The translations under genes were made by a program, and so were the position numbers. The notes under the pieces were generated by a model that saw nothing but the letters and a program-made list of their open reading frames with translations, was not told the origin of the DNA and did no database searches. This document shows, piece after piece, positions 47,822-59,433 of a stretch of 64,000 nucleotides of DNA (positions are counted from its first letter, which is position 1; each line of letters opens with the position of its first letter). The stretch is from Glossina fuscipes (taxonomy: Eukaryota; Arthropoda; Insecta; Diptera; Glossinidae): the NCBI RefSeq assembly GCF_014805625.2, contig NW_023998454.1, positions 1,131,752 through 1,195,751 on the forward strand, in the 5' to 3' direction.

Positions 47822-48690
47822 TTTTTATACAATACACCACTTGTGGTATAGGGTATATTAAGTTTGTGTGAACGTATGTAACATCCAGAGCGGCTTAAGA
47901 TGGCCCCACCTTTTATTATACTAAACCTATCTATCCGAGTGTTCACCTGACGTCTGGTCATGTATTTTTGTGTCCAAGCCACAGGTCGGAAGTTGTGGAA
48001 TATTTTAATGCAATTTGGTTCGCCTGGAGCAAATGTACTCGTCTCATATAACCGTTCCTACGAAAACTGAATCTTTGTATTGCAAAAAGATGTAACTTTC
48101 AATACTTCATAGTGAAAATTGGTCCATAAAAGCCAATTGACAAATAAATCAACCTTACCGAATTTGCACCGCATACGTCAAAAATCCCTAACTGTTAATG
48201 CTTTATGATGGAAATTTGTTTATGCTAGTAATTTGAAATAAAAATTAAGTGGACCAAATTTGCATGGATCTACCTTTTGGGCCCCATTCGACATAAGATG
48301 TCTCATGAATAGTAAGCTATTCCGAAGAACGTTCAACTTTTAGTAATTGAAAATGAAAATGAGTTCATAGTAATAGTTGAGCAAAAAAGTTAATGGGCAG
48401 AGAATTTGGATCACATTGGTCTATTTTTCAGACCTTAACATATGTAGGGAAAACTAAGCCCTTATATGGGGAGAAAGTACAATTTCTATTTTTTATGTCG
48501 GAAATTGAAAAATGACAGCATTTCTGTGAAATAAATTATGTTTGCTAATTTTAGATCAGGTCATATGATGTTTGGGGCATCATTCACTAGGCATGAAAAG
48601 CATGCCTTTAAAAATAATGTGTAATTCTTTGGGTGTGTTCACCAAAACTGGTACATAAATGTGCTAGGGGAATTGGATTGGGGTATATAA
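47822..48690 (+). repeat. Probable dispersed repeat with TACACCACTTGTGGTATAGG lead
   Basis: The lead TACACCACTTGTGGTATAGG with the following GTATATTAAGTTTGTGTGAA resembles the start of a common non-coding repeat I associate with fly genomes (from memory). The body shows internal similarity between blocks (for example GGAAATTTGTTTATG/GAAAATTGGTCCATA, and repeated CAATTTGGTTC/CAAATTTGCATGG/GAATTTGCACC). It has no coding capacity. The right boundary is arbitrary. Confidence 0.35.
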
Positions 48691-48699
48691 TTGTTCACT

Positions 48700-49313
48700 T
48701 TGACCAACCATAATGTTCTCACTTGTCTTATTTCAAAACGCCAAGCCGTCAAAGTACCAAAATGTCACAATATCAATTTTGGGTTTGCCTGTGAACGTAA
48801 TATGGCTTGTGACTATCATAAGACTTGTAAGTGCCGTATAAGGTGTGCTCAGGCAATGGTTCCTAAATTATACTATATACCGAATTGTTTGTCAGCATCT
48901 CGCCTCTAACTTAAGTGGCGAGTGTAGTACCGAAATGACCTTTTTCAGTTTTTGCCGCTTTCGTTCATTTGGTTTTATTTTTAATTTTTTTGAAGTTAAT
49001 TTATTTTATTTTACGTTTTATATTTTTATATAACATAAACTTTTCTAACCAAAAAAAAGGTATTTAAGGCTAATCAGTAAAAGATTTGAACAAAAAAAGC
49101 AACAGCTGTTCTGTCTGTGTTGTCTATCTAAACATGGTCTGCATACAAATGACACAATATTATACTGATGACCATCATCGTCATCAAACATGCCACAATG
49201 CCCTGAGAGAGCACAATAGACAACATTTCTTTTCGTAAAAATATCAAAATAAGAGGTAAAGTTGAAAAGTTGTAAGCCTGTATAAACATTAATATAAATA
49301 TATTTATTACTAC

Positions 49314-49344
<31 letters not shown>

Positions 49345-50090
49345 AGGGGCTATAATGACATTTACTGTATCACTAAGCATGAAGTGAATGACTTGTTGGA
49401 TAGATGTGCCCTACGTGCTCAAGCTTTACATATAATTTTCATCTTAATAAAAAATTATGATTTTAAACATAAACAAAAATACTTGCAACTTATTCCTATG
49501 GCTTCCTTATGTTTTATATGATTATGTGAGAGAGAAAAAATATATGGCTTAAGGAGCATATCATGAATTTTTATGATTACAATTATTGCAACATCTGTCC
49601 GAATATTTATTTTATTACTTTTATTACTATTTCATATGCATTTATTTTTTCCAACAGAAATAATTAAGAAAGTATTTAACATTTAAATTGATTTAAAGAA
49701 ACATTTTTTTAAATAAATTTTTTTTTTTAAATTTAAATGAGTATTTAAAAGTTTCTTTCTTTCATTATTTATGTTAAATCTTTGAGATATCCTTATTCTT
49801 GTATGCATTTTTGATCAGAATGAACAGTGAAATGAATGATTGCACAGAGAGCTTGAATGTCATGCAATCTCACCATTATAACCCTGAAATTTTCTCTGCG
49901 TGTATATTTTAAGTTGCTGATTTGATTATACTCATTTTTTATATTAGTAAAATTTTTGAGCTAAATGTGGTGCAGTGACGCGTGGGAACAATTATTTTAT
50001 TAAAATTTCAATTATTTCAGGTTATTCAAGGATTTTTTTTTAATATAATACATCAACCGGCACATGGATTGGCCGTCTTTAACGATATAT
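48700..50090. other. No supported gene
   Basis: AT-rich; contains an (AT)n microsatellite at about 49313-49336 and long T/A runs near 49712-49735. The open frames at 48691-49033 are not recognised. Confidence 0.4.
49313..49336. repeat. (AT)n microsatellite
   Basis: Uninterrupted TA dinucleotide run flanked by CATATA and GTATGTG. It causes Tyr/Ile runs in the overlapping frame. Confidence 0.9.
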
Positions 50091-50091
50091 A

Positions 50092-50240
50092 CCGCCTGAG
50101 TGGCCGAGTAGGCTAATGATCTCGACTAACGACTCAACGGTCGTAGGTACACATTTATATAAAACCGATAGCCTCAGACGCTGGTGCTTTAAGACTTTAG
50201 TCCTCGAACTTGTTTCTCCGATTAAGTTAATTACAATATG
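50092..50240 (+). mobile_element. tRNA-derived SINE, copy 1
   Basis: Starts with CCGCCTGAGTGGCCGAGTAGGC. TGGCCGAGTAGG matches a pol III A box as found in class II tRNAs (Ser/Leu type). A B-box-like stretch follows about 40 nt later but is degenerate (GTAGGTACACAT against GGTTCGANNCC). The second half, ACCGATAGCC...CTGGTGCTTTAAGACTTTAG, aligns with copy 2 (57714-57880) and with the 3' end of the I-like LINE relic (14712-14800). The TAA tail has decayed to TTAATTACAATATG. The 22-bp head is identical in both SINE copies. Confidence 0.7.
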
Positions 50241-50859
50241 TAAACACGCAAATGACGTCCTCAAAATATTCTACAATTTCGGTTGCTTGTTTATAAGTTA
50301 TTAATATGTGTTTGCATGTCTTTTGGCCAACAAAATCTCTTAGTGAAAACGATAACGATTGAATCATCCAGTGTATATAGGCGCTAATCATGGAACGTTT
50401 CATGGAATCATTTTAGGTGTTCATTGCTTTCATTTGCTCTTGTTACTTGCCAGTCAAAAGAAAAAGAATTTTTTCTAGCGTATTGTAAGTGGTTACGAAA
50501 AGTAGCTCCGTTAAGGCAATCCGAAACGCCTGAAGTCATGAGTTAGCCCATGGGGCACCGAAGCGGGATATTTGTGGCCATAAGGTTTTACTGTGCTTAC
50601 GGAGAAGTGGGAAAATAGGTTGACAATCAGATCGTTGCCAAACAAATGTTGTTCTTGTTCTGTATGGACACAGTATTTAAGAAAAACATTTTAATTAACA
50701 TGTATTCCACTAATTTTTCTCAATTAATGCTTTTTCCAGTGAAAAATTGGCCAAAATACATCCACGAACTTAATATTTTCAGTTCGAGTATTTATATTCG
50801 CAAGCAAAGAAAGAAAGAGGATTTTGTAGATTGGTTAAACATTGCTTCATTATGGAAGA

Positions 50860-51060
50860 AACATCGTCAAAATTCAGCATTTGGTTGAAGTTGTCGCTTA
50901 CCTTATCTTCCATATTTGACTTCTATCGATTATTACCTCCTTGCAAATCCCGTAGGGGAAAAGGATTGGTTCACATGATAAATTTGTTGCGGAAATTGAA
51001 GCGAAGCTTTAAAGTCATTCTATGAAAAAGAGGCTAACTGCATGGATATATAAAGTTGAA
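50860..51060 (+). pseudogene. Mariner-type transposase relic
   Basis: Plus strand gives NSAFG, (stop), SCRLPYLPYLTSIDYYLLAN, a decayed form of the FGWEVLPHPPYSPDLAPSDYYLF box, then in a shifted frame KFVAEIEAKL and KKRLTAWIYKVE. The last two correspond to the EEVVAEIExYF...FYxxGIxxLxxRW tail. Only the C-terminal third is visible. The frame changes and a stop within the catalytic box show it is dead. Confidence 0.5.
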
Positions 51061-52686
51061 ATTCGAAAAATATATTTTTGATCAAACTATAAATGATCAG
51101 TAAAATCGTGTCATCACCAGCACCTGGGCATATAGTGGCAAAATCCTTTTCAAACTTTCTTTATTGATACGTGGATATTAACAAGTTCATGAGTGGTGAT
51201 TCGGATTTTTTCATAAAACTTTCAATTTTGTGCCCATCGAAATACTTGCAAAAACCTCAATTATCTGATACAAGTAAGCAGAACTGTGCTAAATATTTCA
51301 ATAACATACAAATTCGATTTATTTATATTTTGTGTTTAATTAGCAGAACTTTAGTTAAGCCTGCAATTGAAAGTTAAATGAAGGTAACATTTGGTAACTT
51401 TTTTTCTTAGATGGACTATAAGGCAGCGTTTTCAGTCTTGTCTGGTGTTTTACGGTGTGCAAACAGTATGAGAAAGTTTACTACAGGCCGTAGATGATAT
51501 GTTTTTCAAGTCAATTATTCTTGAGTCTGCACGTAATCATAAATTTTATACATTTTCCAGGTGAACGAAAGCAAAAGTCTTTCCTGCTATGTTGTGTAAA
51601 TCAAGATACTTATACTATGTAATTTTTCCTTTTGTTTTTCTTATTATTATTTATGACAATTCATTTAAACTTACGAAACAGAGGCGCTAAGGGTAACGAG
51701 AACAAAACCGTATTAAATCAAATCTGAAATATACTTCTGAGAATTGTAAGATAAACGTAAACCAAAATCTATATGAAAACAAAAGCAATAACGACCGCTA
51801 CCGTAAGCAAGGGTCTGCCTGAAAAGAAAAAAGCAGCGACAGTTATACAAATCTTAGAACGAATATTAAGAGCCCCTCTCTCAAAGCAAATTTAGTTTTC
51901 GATATAAAGTTGACTCGAGACTTTTCAAGAAAATTGGATTTATTCGCCAACTGTCAAAGTAATTTTTGAACTTGTTTTATTTTCTCCGCTGTGCTCACCG
52001 TTACGGTGGGTAAATTTGGCTTAATTTCGTATACGTAATTTACGAGAAATACTTGTAAATACATGCAACCATTTTAGAAGACCATCTAGAAGCAGACAGA
52101 GTCTCGAGTTGTAAATTTTGCATTTCAAAAGTTGTATCCCTGTTGTCCTCCTAACTGTTACAAATAACATTATATAGCAAGCATACCACCTTACTTATGT
52201 GCTTCCACATCAAAAAAGCTAATATTTAAAAAAACAACCTTTTGTTAAATGTGTCTGTAGCTTCTTCCTGGTTGGGGAATTAGAGGTCTTTTAAATTTGT
52301 GTATAAAGAATGTGTGTATGTACTCACCGAAACTCTACAAGACAATACAAAGGAAGTACTGTAATAAAAAGACTTGATTGGTAGTTTCAACAATAACAGA
52401 AACAAAAAGAAAAAACCCACTCACACGCACGCGTACAATAAAAGGTAACACTTATCCACTGCAAAGTGTCTCCCTTCAAAGTCGAAGTAGTTGCTACATA
52501 TGGTGCTTTTAAAGCTTTAAGATTTACGTGTATTATAGGAGGAAATGTGCACAACCCTCGTTATGAGAGACTACGCACAACTTAATAATTTACTACCACA
52601 CACCGCGCTACGCGGAACAGAGGTTTGTTAAGAAGAACGAAAATCAACCGTCATTGTAAGCTGCATTAGATTGTTATTGTTAGTGT

Positions 52687-52710
52687 TGTTGTTGTTGTTG
52701 TTGTTGTTGG
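52687..52710. repeat. (GTT)n microsatellite
   Basis: Eight or so GTT triplets, with looser GTT/ATT repeats on both sides (about 52670-52740). Confidence 0.9.
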
Positions 52711-55140
52711 CATTGTTGTTGTCATGACTGTTGTCTGTTTTCTTTTCTTATTTATTTTGCTGCCAAATTTTATTCTTCTTTCCTATCACTTATAAATGCA
52801 CTGAATATTGCTTTACATTTCTTCCCTTTGTGTATGGTGTCTAAGTTTATTGGGTGTTCAGTAAGTGTTCGCTTGAGTATTTTGGATATGTTGATGATGT
52901 TTATTATGTGCTAGGGGGTAAGAAAAAGTTTTAATAAATAAACAAAATCAGTATTTATAAGCAATAAACCTTAAGAATCACTCAAGTGCAACATTAGCTT
53001 ATCGATGATTTGTTATTTCAAATACAGGGCCGGATGTATAAAATTTAAATAAATAAATATATATATTATATCTAAATATAAATAAAATAATTTTAAAATA
53101 TAAGTAAATAAATATATTAAATAAATGAGAAAATTCACACAGAAATTTCATAAAATCAAAAGAAATTAAAATGAAAGAAAAGTAAAAATTCTGGGTTTGT
53201 CTATGGATTATCTTTTATCTTTTGATACCCATCGCTTCAACCTAGTCTAAGGAAGGAAAAAGGAAGAAATATGATCTGCAAATTTAATAAGTTTTCAAAA
53301 CCTGATGGATTAAAAAGAACTCAAGACACCTAAGAAACGGTGTGATCTATTTAACGCTACACCTACAGTGTGAGTTAATACGAGCTTTTTGAACTTTTTA
53401 GCTTAAAAAAATAAGAAAAAAATGGTCATAAGTCATGTACAGTTCTAAAATTTTTTGATGACTTTTAATTTATATGGAGAGACTTTCAAACTCTTATAAT
53501 GAGTTTTTCTCGGTTTGGTGTAATTTTCGAGATGCCGATGCTGTTTCTAGTATTATGGTGGCAACGCTGCAGTCACAAATATGAAGATGGAAAGTTGAAA
53601 TTTACCAAAAACATTCACTGATCGACTAATAATATGGGGTTCAAAATATTAGCACGATCTGCCTATATGCACTCTGACGTTATAAAAGAAATTAAAACAA
53701 TCTTGGAAAAACACCGACAACTTTTCCACATTTTCATCTATATATTCGCGGTCGGTTCATAACCGGTATTAATTTCGAACGTCTTAGTAAACCGTACGGA
53801 ACTATATTCAGAATTTTGATTCTTCTAGGATTAAGTAACTAATGAAAGATGCTTTACACCTATAAGCAACTTAAAGCTAAATAAGTAATGGCAGCCCTGA
53901 TCTGTAAGGATCTTACAAGAAGCATTAGTAAAAAGTAGAAGACAGGCAGCTGAGTTGCAGAACTCAGTTACGAATGTAGATAACAACGATAAATAGGTCT
54001 GCGACGAAATGCATCTTCACTTTTTTGTATACTTAGAAGCAACTGTTCAACGTCCGCTTGAGTTTAAGGCTGTAAACCTAAGAGTACATTGAGTTAAGAA
54101 GACGCACATACGCTCACGCACATGCAAATACCGCATCTAATCTAGTCTTCCTTCGAAATCTTTTTTTAGTTGTCTTTGAAAATTTATCTTCTTTCTGGCC
54201 TACATAGTTGATACTCGTTGTTCGTGACAGTGTTTCAACTGGCACTTGTTATTATTGTACAATACAGTCAGTCATTCACTAAGTTGGTGATGGGAAGGAG
54301 AGAAAAATTTAAAAAAAAAAAAAAAAAAATTTATATAAAAATGAAAAAATAAAAAGAAAAATTGTTGCATACCATAATTGCTAAGCTAATGGATTTCTGT
54401 TTACCTTTTCACTTAGCTGTAGAAAACGTAGCTGACTGTGCCATGAACACGACACACGCTGTACCGGCACACTGCCACGAAAGCAAATGAATAAAGGAAA
54501 TGCAGTAAAAGGAGGGGACGTCTAAAAGAAAAAATAAATCTAAAATACCAGGAAAAGTAATTAAATCTCTTGTAAATAAAAGACACACAGAATAAAAATA
54601 GCAAAAATTAGCAAATAGTAAATTGCTGGTCTCTGTTTTCAATTTACATCAGGTTAAGGGAAAATTCGGTTTAAATAAAAAATTAAATTGCTTATGGAAA
54701 ACTGCGAACGTAAACACCACAAAAACAGCTTTTAAAATACAGTTAAAGAAAATTTAAAACGAATATCAAATAAAATCCTTAAACAATTTTTTTTGTGGCC
54801 CTGTCACGTTACATGCAAGGATATTTAATAGATTTACAGTCAACAGCAGCTCTTTCGCAATGTTTAAGCTTATATCAGAATGTCTGACGTGCTTTTTAAA
54901 AATTTTTCCATTCTACGACATGTCTGCGACCCGGAAAATATAAAGGCCTTTTAACAAGTTTTATAGCCACTGACCTGCAGGATTTGGCTTCCAGAACATT
55001 TTTCTTCCTTCTAAATGTTCTTATTCTACCAATTTGTCTTGATGATCCGTAGCAGTGTCCATTCAGTATCGTACACATTTGTCCATCTTTTTACTCATCA
55101 GACATTTTCGTATTACAAGTGCAGCAAGGCAATCGAAATG

Positions 55141-55276
55141 AATTGATTTGAACCGGTTTGAACTGAACTAAGTTGAGCTGAAGGGAACTACTCTAATTTG
55201 ACCTAGATTAACTTGAATTGAATTGTATTGAATTGAGTTGATTTCAATCGAATTTGACCAACTTGAACTGAACTCA
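55141..55276. repeat. Cryptic 5-bp TTGAA/TGAAC minisatellite
   Basis: About 135 bp composed largely of variants of a five-base unit (TTGAA, TTGAC, CTGAA, TTGAG). Phase is kept over several runs such as TTGAATTGAATTGTATTGAA. It is a diverged simple repeat. Confidence 0.8.
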
Positions 55277-56999
55277 GGTGTAGGGTGTAGACTGTGTAAG
55301 GTGCTCCTTAGTAATATTTTAAGATAAAGAAAGTTAACACGATTAGTTCTGTTGACAGACGGTTTTAATTGAGCTAAGCTTAACACGGGCAGAGAATTGC
55401 TTCAATTGTTAACTAAACTAATTTTCACATATTAGTTAGATAAATATATTATATGAATTTCATTAAATCGGAACTAAGGCCGCCAATGATTAAAACGAGC
55501 AGCAATGCATTAAGAAGGAAAATGGAATCAAGGAATTTATTATAAAATTTTACTATCGACTATGAGAAAGTATCCCTGAGATCGGAGATAGTTAAAAATT
55601 TATGTAGGATTAATAGTGAAGCACAAAACTCTTTCTATTTCACATTGAAAGAGATATCGAGATTATATTTAATCCAAGCGTGGATAAGATTGAAATCAGC
55701 TTCATGACACTCACCAAGCTGTCGGGCTATTTATAAAATCTGTATTAGCCATTAGTGCAGGTATTAGCAGTAGCTGTTAATGCAGGAACGTTGTGGGCAT
55801 CCTGAACAGTCTAAAACCATCCAAACAATCAGATGAAAAGAAATTAAGAGACTAAATATTCATGAGTGTCCGCAATTTATGAGATATATTCCGTCCTTTT
55901 CTGCTCTGAGTCAATTCAAAGCTTGTCGCTGGTTGCATATTAATTGTATGTGAAAAATATAACGCTTTTAAAATTATTTCGTATTTCGGTCTATGATTCC
56001 CTAATAATGGATATTAAAAGCGTCATAAAGCTAAATGTTATACCTTCGCACGTTATATGTTCCCATAAATCAACTAAATGAAAATAATAGAGCAGAATAG
56101 AGTCACTATTATTATCAACGTCATCATTATCGTCAACGAAATGCGTCGGTAATGACAAGTATGGCAATAAAACAGAAATGAAAGGCAAAAAGAAAATGTA
56201 GCAATTATAGCAACAACAACGACAACATTGACAACTATATGTGCGTAATGGTGAGGAAATAATTAACAATTTATTTAAATAAATGAGCACAAAACCGCTT
56301 TCAAAAGTGTTTTGCACTTTAGCATATACATTTAGTTACTATATAAGCGTATACGTGTATGTTGTTTTAGCAATAGGTCGTTAAGTACATATATTGTGTG
56401 TATTTGTGTTTGTGTGCGCATATCTATGTGTGCTTTGTACACTATTTTGCAAATGTTTTTGAAAAAGCCATTTTCAATTAAATGACTAACACAGCTTGCG
56501 AGCTTAGCCGGCATATAGCCGGCATCGCATAAATCACAGTTAGTATAAGTGAATTATGGGTCGATAAACTGAAATTTTTGTAGTCCGAGATTATAGGAAA
56601 GATTTTAAAATAAAGTTCTCATTAGACATTGCAGGAATTAAAGCAAGTTAATTGAATTTTACAGGATAGCAGTCCAAGAGTTTTCACGCAAAGGAATGCA
56701 AGCTTGCGTTTATTGCGAAAAAAAAGTGCTGATCCTATCTTTACGATCTCATCGAAAAATGTTATAGACTTCATTAACAAGATTTTTAAAGTTGTTTTGG
56801 ACGCCTGCGCGTCCGACATCCATTTGAGGAAAATTGGGATAGAAACTTAAACCTTAGCGTATAAGCGCCTAATGGAGGCAACGTAATGTCCGCTGACAAA
56901 TTATAGCAAATATTTATTTATCTATAAGAGTAGGTAAGAAGTAAATTTAAAAAAGGAGTCATTTGCAGCATGTAACTTCTGGTTGAACGCTATCTGCAT

Positions 57000-57485
57000 T
57001 TGGGTTTATTAAAAGGTGCTCAAAGGAATTTGATGATCCTTATGTAACGAAAGGTCTCCAAACGTTAAGGCCGTTAGCTGCTTATGCGTCGTCACTTGGC
57101 TTCCCAGTTACAATTGATATGGTTGCAGAAATCCAGACACAATTTTCCTTGTTTGCCTTGACAATATTACAATGGGATACTAATAGAACACATTACCTCC
57201 GTACGAACATTTGGCTACTCCTGAGCGCAGCAATTGGTTCCTGGAATAGAGTTTTCCCTGAAACTTACTCAAACTTACATTTCGTCATCAGACTTGCATA
57301 ATAGGCCTGATTTTAATATTCCTACGAGAGCTTCGAGGAACTTCATTCCTCCTCGTTTAGTGCAGTGTAGGAGAGTAATATTATGTGCTCTTTTCTCCTT
57401 CTTGGTGTTTTTTAACAAATTGCTTACGACTTCTACTATTTATTTTCGATGGACGATTCAGTGCTATAAGGGCCTTGCTTAATTT
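57000..57485 (+). pseudogene. LINE relic, RT C-terminal connection region
   Basis: Plus strand: LQTLRPLAAYASSLGFPVTI (compare LVRSxLEYGSxIWDPY), then EIQTQFSLFALTILQW (compare IExVQRRFTRFALRRLPW), a Leu-rich stretch, and finally in a shifted frame RPDFNIPTRASRNFIPPRLV, equivalent to the FxxPxRxxRNxxxxR ending. One frameshift near 57300 separates the last part. The order fits the C-terminal part of a CR1/Jockey-group ORF2. The palm is not seen upstream. Confidence 0.7.
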
Positions 57486-57701
57486 ACGTTATTAGGAAGA
57501 CTTCTCAATTCCACATAATTCGTCTTAGGGCGAATTGTTGGCTCCCGTAATTTCATTCTTTGCAATTTAAATGTTTATTTAATAGATATGTCTCATTCTC
57601 CTTCTTCACACACTTGCAAGGAATGAATCGTTCATTTCGGTTACTTACTTGGTTTAACATATAATTTGTGGCTGCTTAAGTAGTGGGGTATATAACTTTG
57701 C

Positions 57702-57713
57702 TTGTTAGTCTTA
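57702..57713. repeat. SINE target-site duplication, left copy
   Basis: TTGTTAGTCTTA, identical to 57881-57892. The last TTA could also be counted as the first tail triplet, so the duplication is 9-12 bp. Confidence 0.8.
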
Positions 57714-57880
57714 TTATTATTATTATTATTATTATTATAAATTTAGCTAGAGAATCAATTCCAAGACTAAAAAGTCGTAACACACTAGCAGCTAAGACTC
57801 TCGGCCTTATTAAAAACTCTAACGCTCTTGAGGTTCAGTTGCTAGCTGATTGAGTTGCCTACTCGGCCACTCAGGCGGAT
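57714..57880 (-). mobile_element. tRNA-derived SINE, copy 2, with target-site duplication
   Basis: Minus-strand element of about 165 bp. Its head is CCGCCTGAGTGGCCGAGTAGGC (57878-57857), identical to copy 1. The body is related to copy 1 and to the I-like LINE 3' end (GCCGAGAGTCTTAGCTGCTA...). The tail consists of eight or nine TAA triplets, seen as TTA repeats on the plus strand up to 57738. Perfect 12-bp flanking repeats TTGTTAGTCTTA lie at 57702-57713 and 57881-57892. This is the expected structure for a SINE inserted by target-primed reverse transcription with an I-type partner. Confidence 0.82.
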
Positions 57881-57892
57881 TTGTTAGTCTTA
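57881..57892. repeat. SINE target-site duplication, right copy
   Basis: TTGTTAGTCTTA directly next to the SINE 5' end; partner of 57702-57713. Confidence 0.8.
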
Positions 57893-57894
57893 AT

Positions 57895-58925
57895 TTAGTA
57901 AAAATATTTTACTTTTAATTTGTAATTGTTTGATATCATCTTTTTAACTCATTTTGTGTTTAGCTGTATTAACTGGCGATGTATTTAACTAAATAAATAA
58001 ATAACGCATCTTAACAAACAAAAAAAAAAAAACGTATTACATTTAGCGTTAACCAAATCTTTTAATTCTAATCCTTGAAATTATGGTTACAACATATCAC
58101 CTATAGCGAATACAACTTCCTTACTTCTCTTTAAATGTTTCCACTTTATATAATATGTCAGGAAAAATTAAATTTGGAATAATTTAGTGAGTGATAAGAA
58201 GTAACATATGTACATAGGTAAGGGAAAGTGCTGCTCGTTTGGGGGAATAGCAAAAATTGTGTTGAGCACAGATGTTGCAAGAGTAGAGAATGTGTTATAA
58301 AGCGCTAGTGAACTAGACGACTTAAATTTAGGCGGAGTGCAGACTACAACTGCTATATTTTTGTAATATAAAAAAATATTAAATTCAAACATAGAGAAGA
58401 AGGCGAAGAGTCATTCCTATAAATTTACTGTTATATCTTGAATTCGCTTTAGCACACACACACAAATTTGAAAAATTGATACGCGTTGCCCGACGCACCA
58501 ATAAAAATTTATTATCGATTTAATAGATTACACGCTGATCGAATTAATTTACTACAACGTGTAGCAAAGTTTAAGCAAAAAGGCTGCAGATTTCAAAGCA
58601 CAATAACCACCAACTAGAGTAGACATAGACACAATCGTACTCAAAGTGATAAACCTATTCTTCCTGACAGGAATAAGGAGGAATACTGCGGAGTTGAGTA
58701 TAATTGAGAATCACAGTTTGGAAAGCTTGAATTGGATTTGACATTAAATTGCTTAAATTAAATTAAAATTTATAATTACATTAGTGTGGTGCAATTATAA
58801 TCCTTCGTAAAGACAGTGCTTACACCAAAAGATATTTCAGCTTCGTTTCTTTTTCCTTTGTTTTATGCTTTGTGCATTTCTCTAAATGTTTCATCTGTGA
58901 AATAATACTACCGTTTCAATTAATT
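57895..58925. other. Spacer downstream of the SLC26 gene
   Basis: No supported gene. Contains poly(A) at about 58020-58032. A 74-codon minus frame (58392-58168) has no recognisable features. Confidence 0.4.
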
Positions 58926-58930
58926 TTCAC

Positions 58931-58936
58931 TTTATT
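58931..58936 (-). other. Poly(A) signal of the SLC26-like gene
   Basis: TTTATT on the plus strand is AATAAA on the coding strand, about 24 nt past the stop codon at 58960. It implies a very short 3' UTR; a later site is also possible. Confidence 0.6.
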
Positions 58937-58959
58937 TTTCCTCGCTTTGTACATTCACA

Positions 58960-59433
58960 TCATTCAATTTCAATTTTATAGCCTAAATCGATCGAAGCTC
59001 TTATATGCTCTTTAAGATTAATGAAACCATTACGCAACGATTCTTGTGTAAGGAATTCTCGTATTTTCTCCTCACTATCGCAAAATACCAAGTTCCCTGC
59101 GTTGTCAATCAATTTTTGCAAATGAACTTGCATACGATATAATATAAGTAAAGTATCACCTGCGAAGCCATCAGCGCCATTGTCAGATTGGCAACTGCTG
59201 CTGTCATGTGCGACATCGGGTTCAGTTGTGTCATGCCTTAGGCCACCAGCGAGTTTTACAAAACCTTGTGCTGCTGTAAAGTCGAGACCGCTGATTTTGT
59301 GGCAGTCGATAACTACGGGTATACGTTGTTTTGACTGAGCGGTGGCCTTGAGTACTTTGTCACGTAAATGATTGATGGCAGGAAAGTAAATGGCATTGCC
59401 TGGCGTAACACATATGTATTGCATATCATCGAT
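58960..59433 (-). CDS. SLC26-like last exon: STAS domain
   Basis: 157 codons plus stop, phase 0, after the acceptor GAAACAG at 59440-59434. It starts IDDMQYICVTPGNAIYFPAI and includes VVIDCHKISGLDFTAAQGFV, the conserved STAS core strand and helix. The variable Ser/Asp-rich loop (about 100 codons from the end) and the charged C-terminus follow. The domain faces the cytosol and regulates transport in this family. Confidence 0.93.
   Translation of the reverse strand: MDDMQYICVTPGNAIYFPAINHLRDKVLKATAQSKQRIPVVIDCHKISGLDFTAAQGFVKLAGGLRHDTTEPDVAHDSSSCQSDNGADGFAGDTLLILYRMQVHLQKLIDNAGNLVFCDSEEKIREFLTQESLRNGFINLKEHIRASIDLGYKIEIE

Larger units (their letters stand above)
51080..56990. other. Gene-poor stretch, nothing recognised
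   Basis: AT-rich, open frames below 110 codons and without domains. Contains a (GTT)n run (52687-52710), an AAAT/ATAA-rich low-complexity block (53040-53130), poly(A) at about 54311-54330 and the TTGAA-type cryptic repeat listed separately. Confidence 0.45.

Noticed and set aside
50646..50888. 80-codon plus frame ending KKHRQNSAFG
   Set aside because: Only its end overlaps the mariner relic; the rest has no recognisable content.
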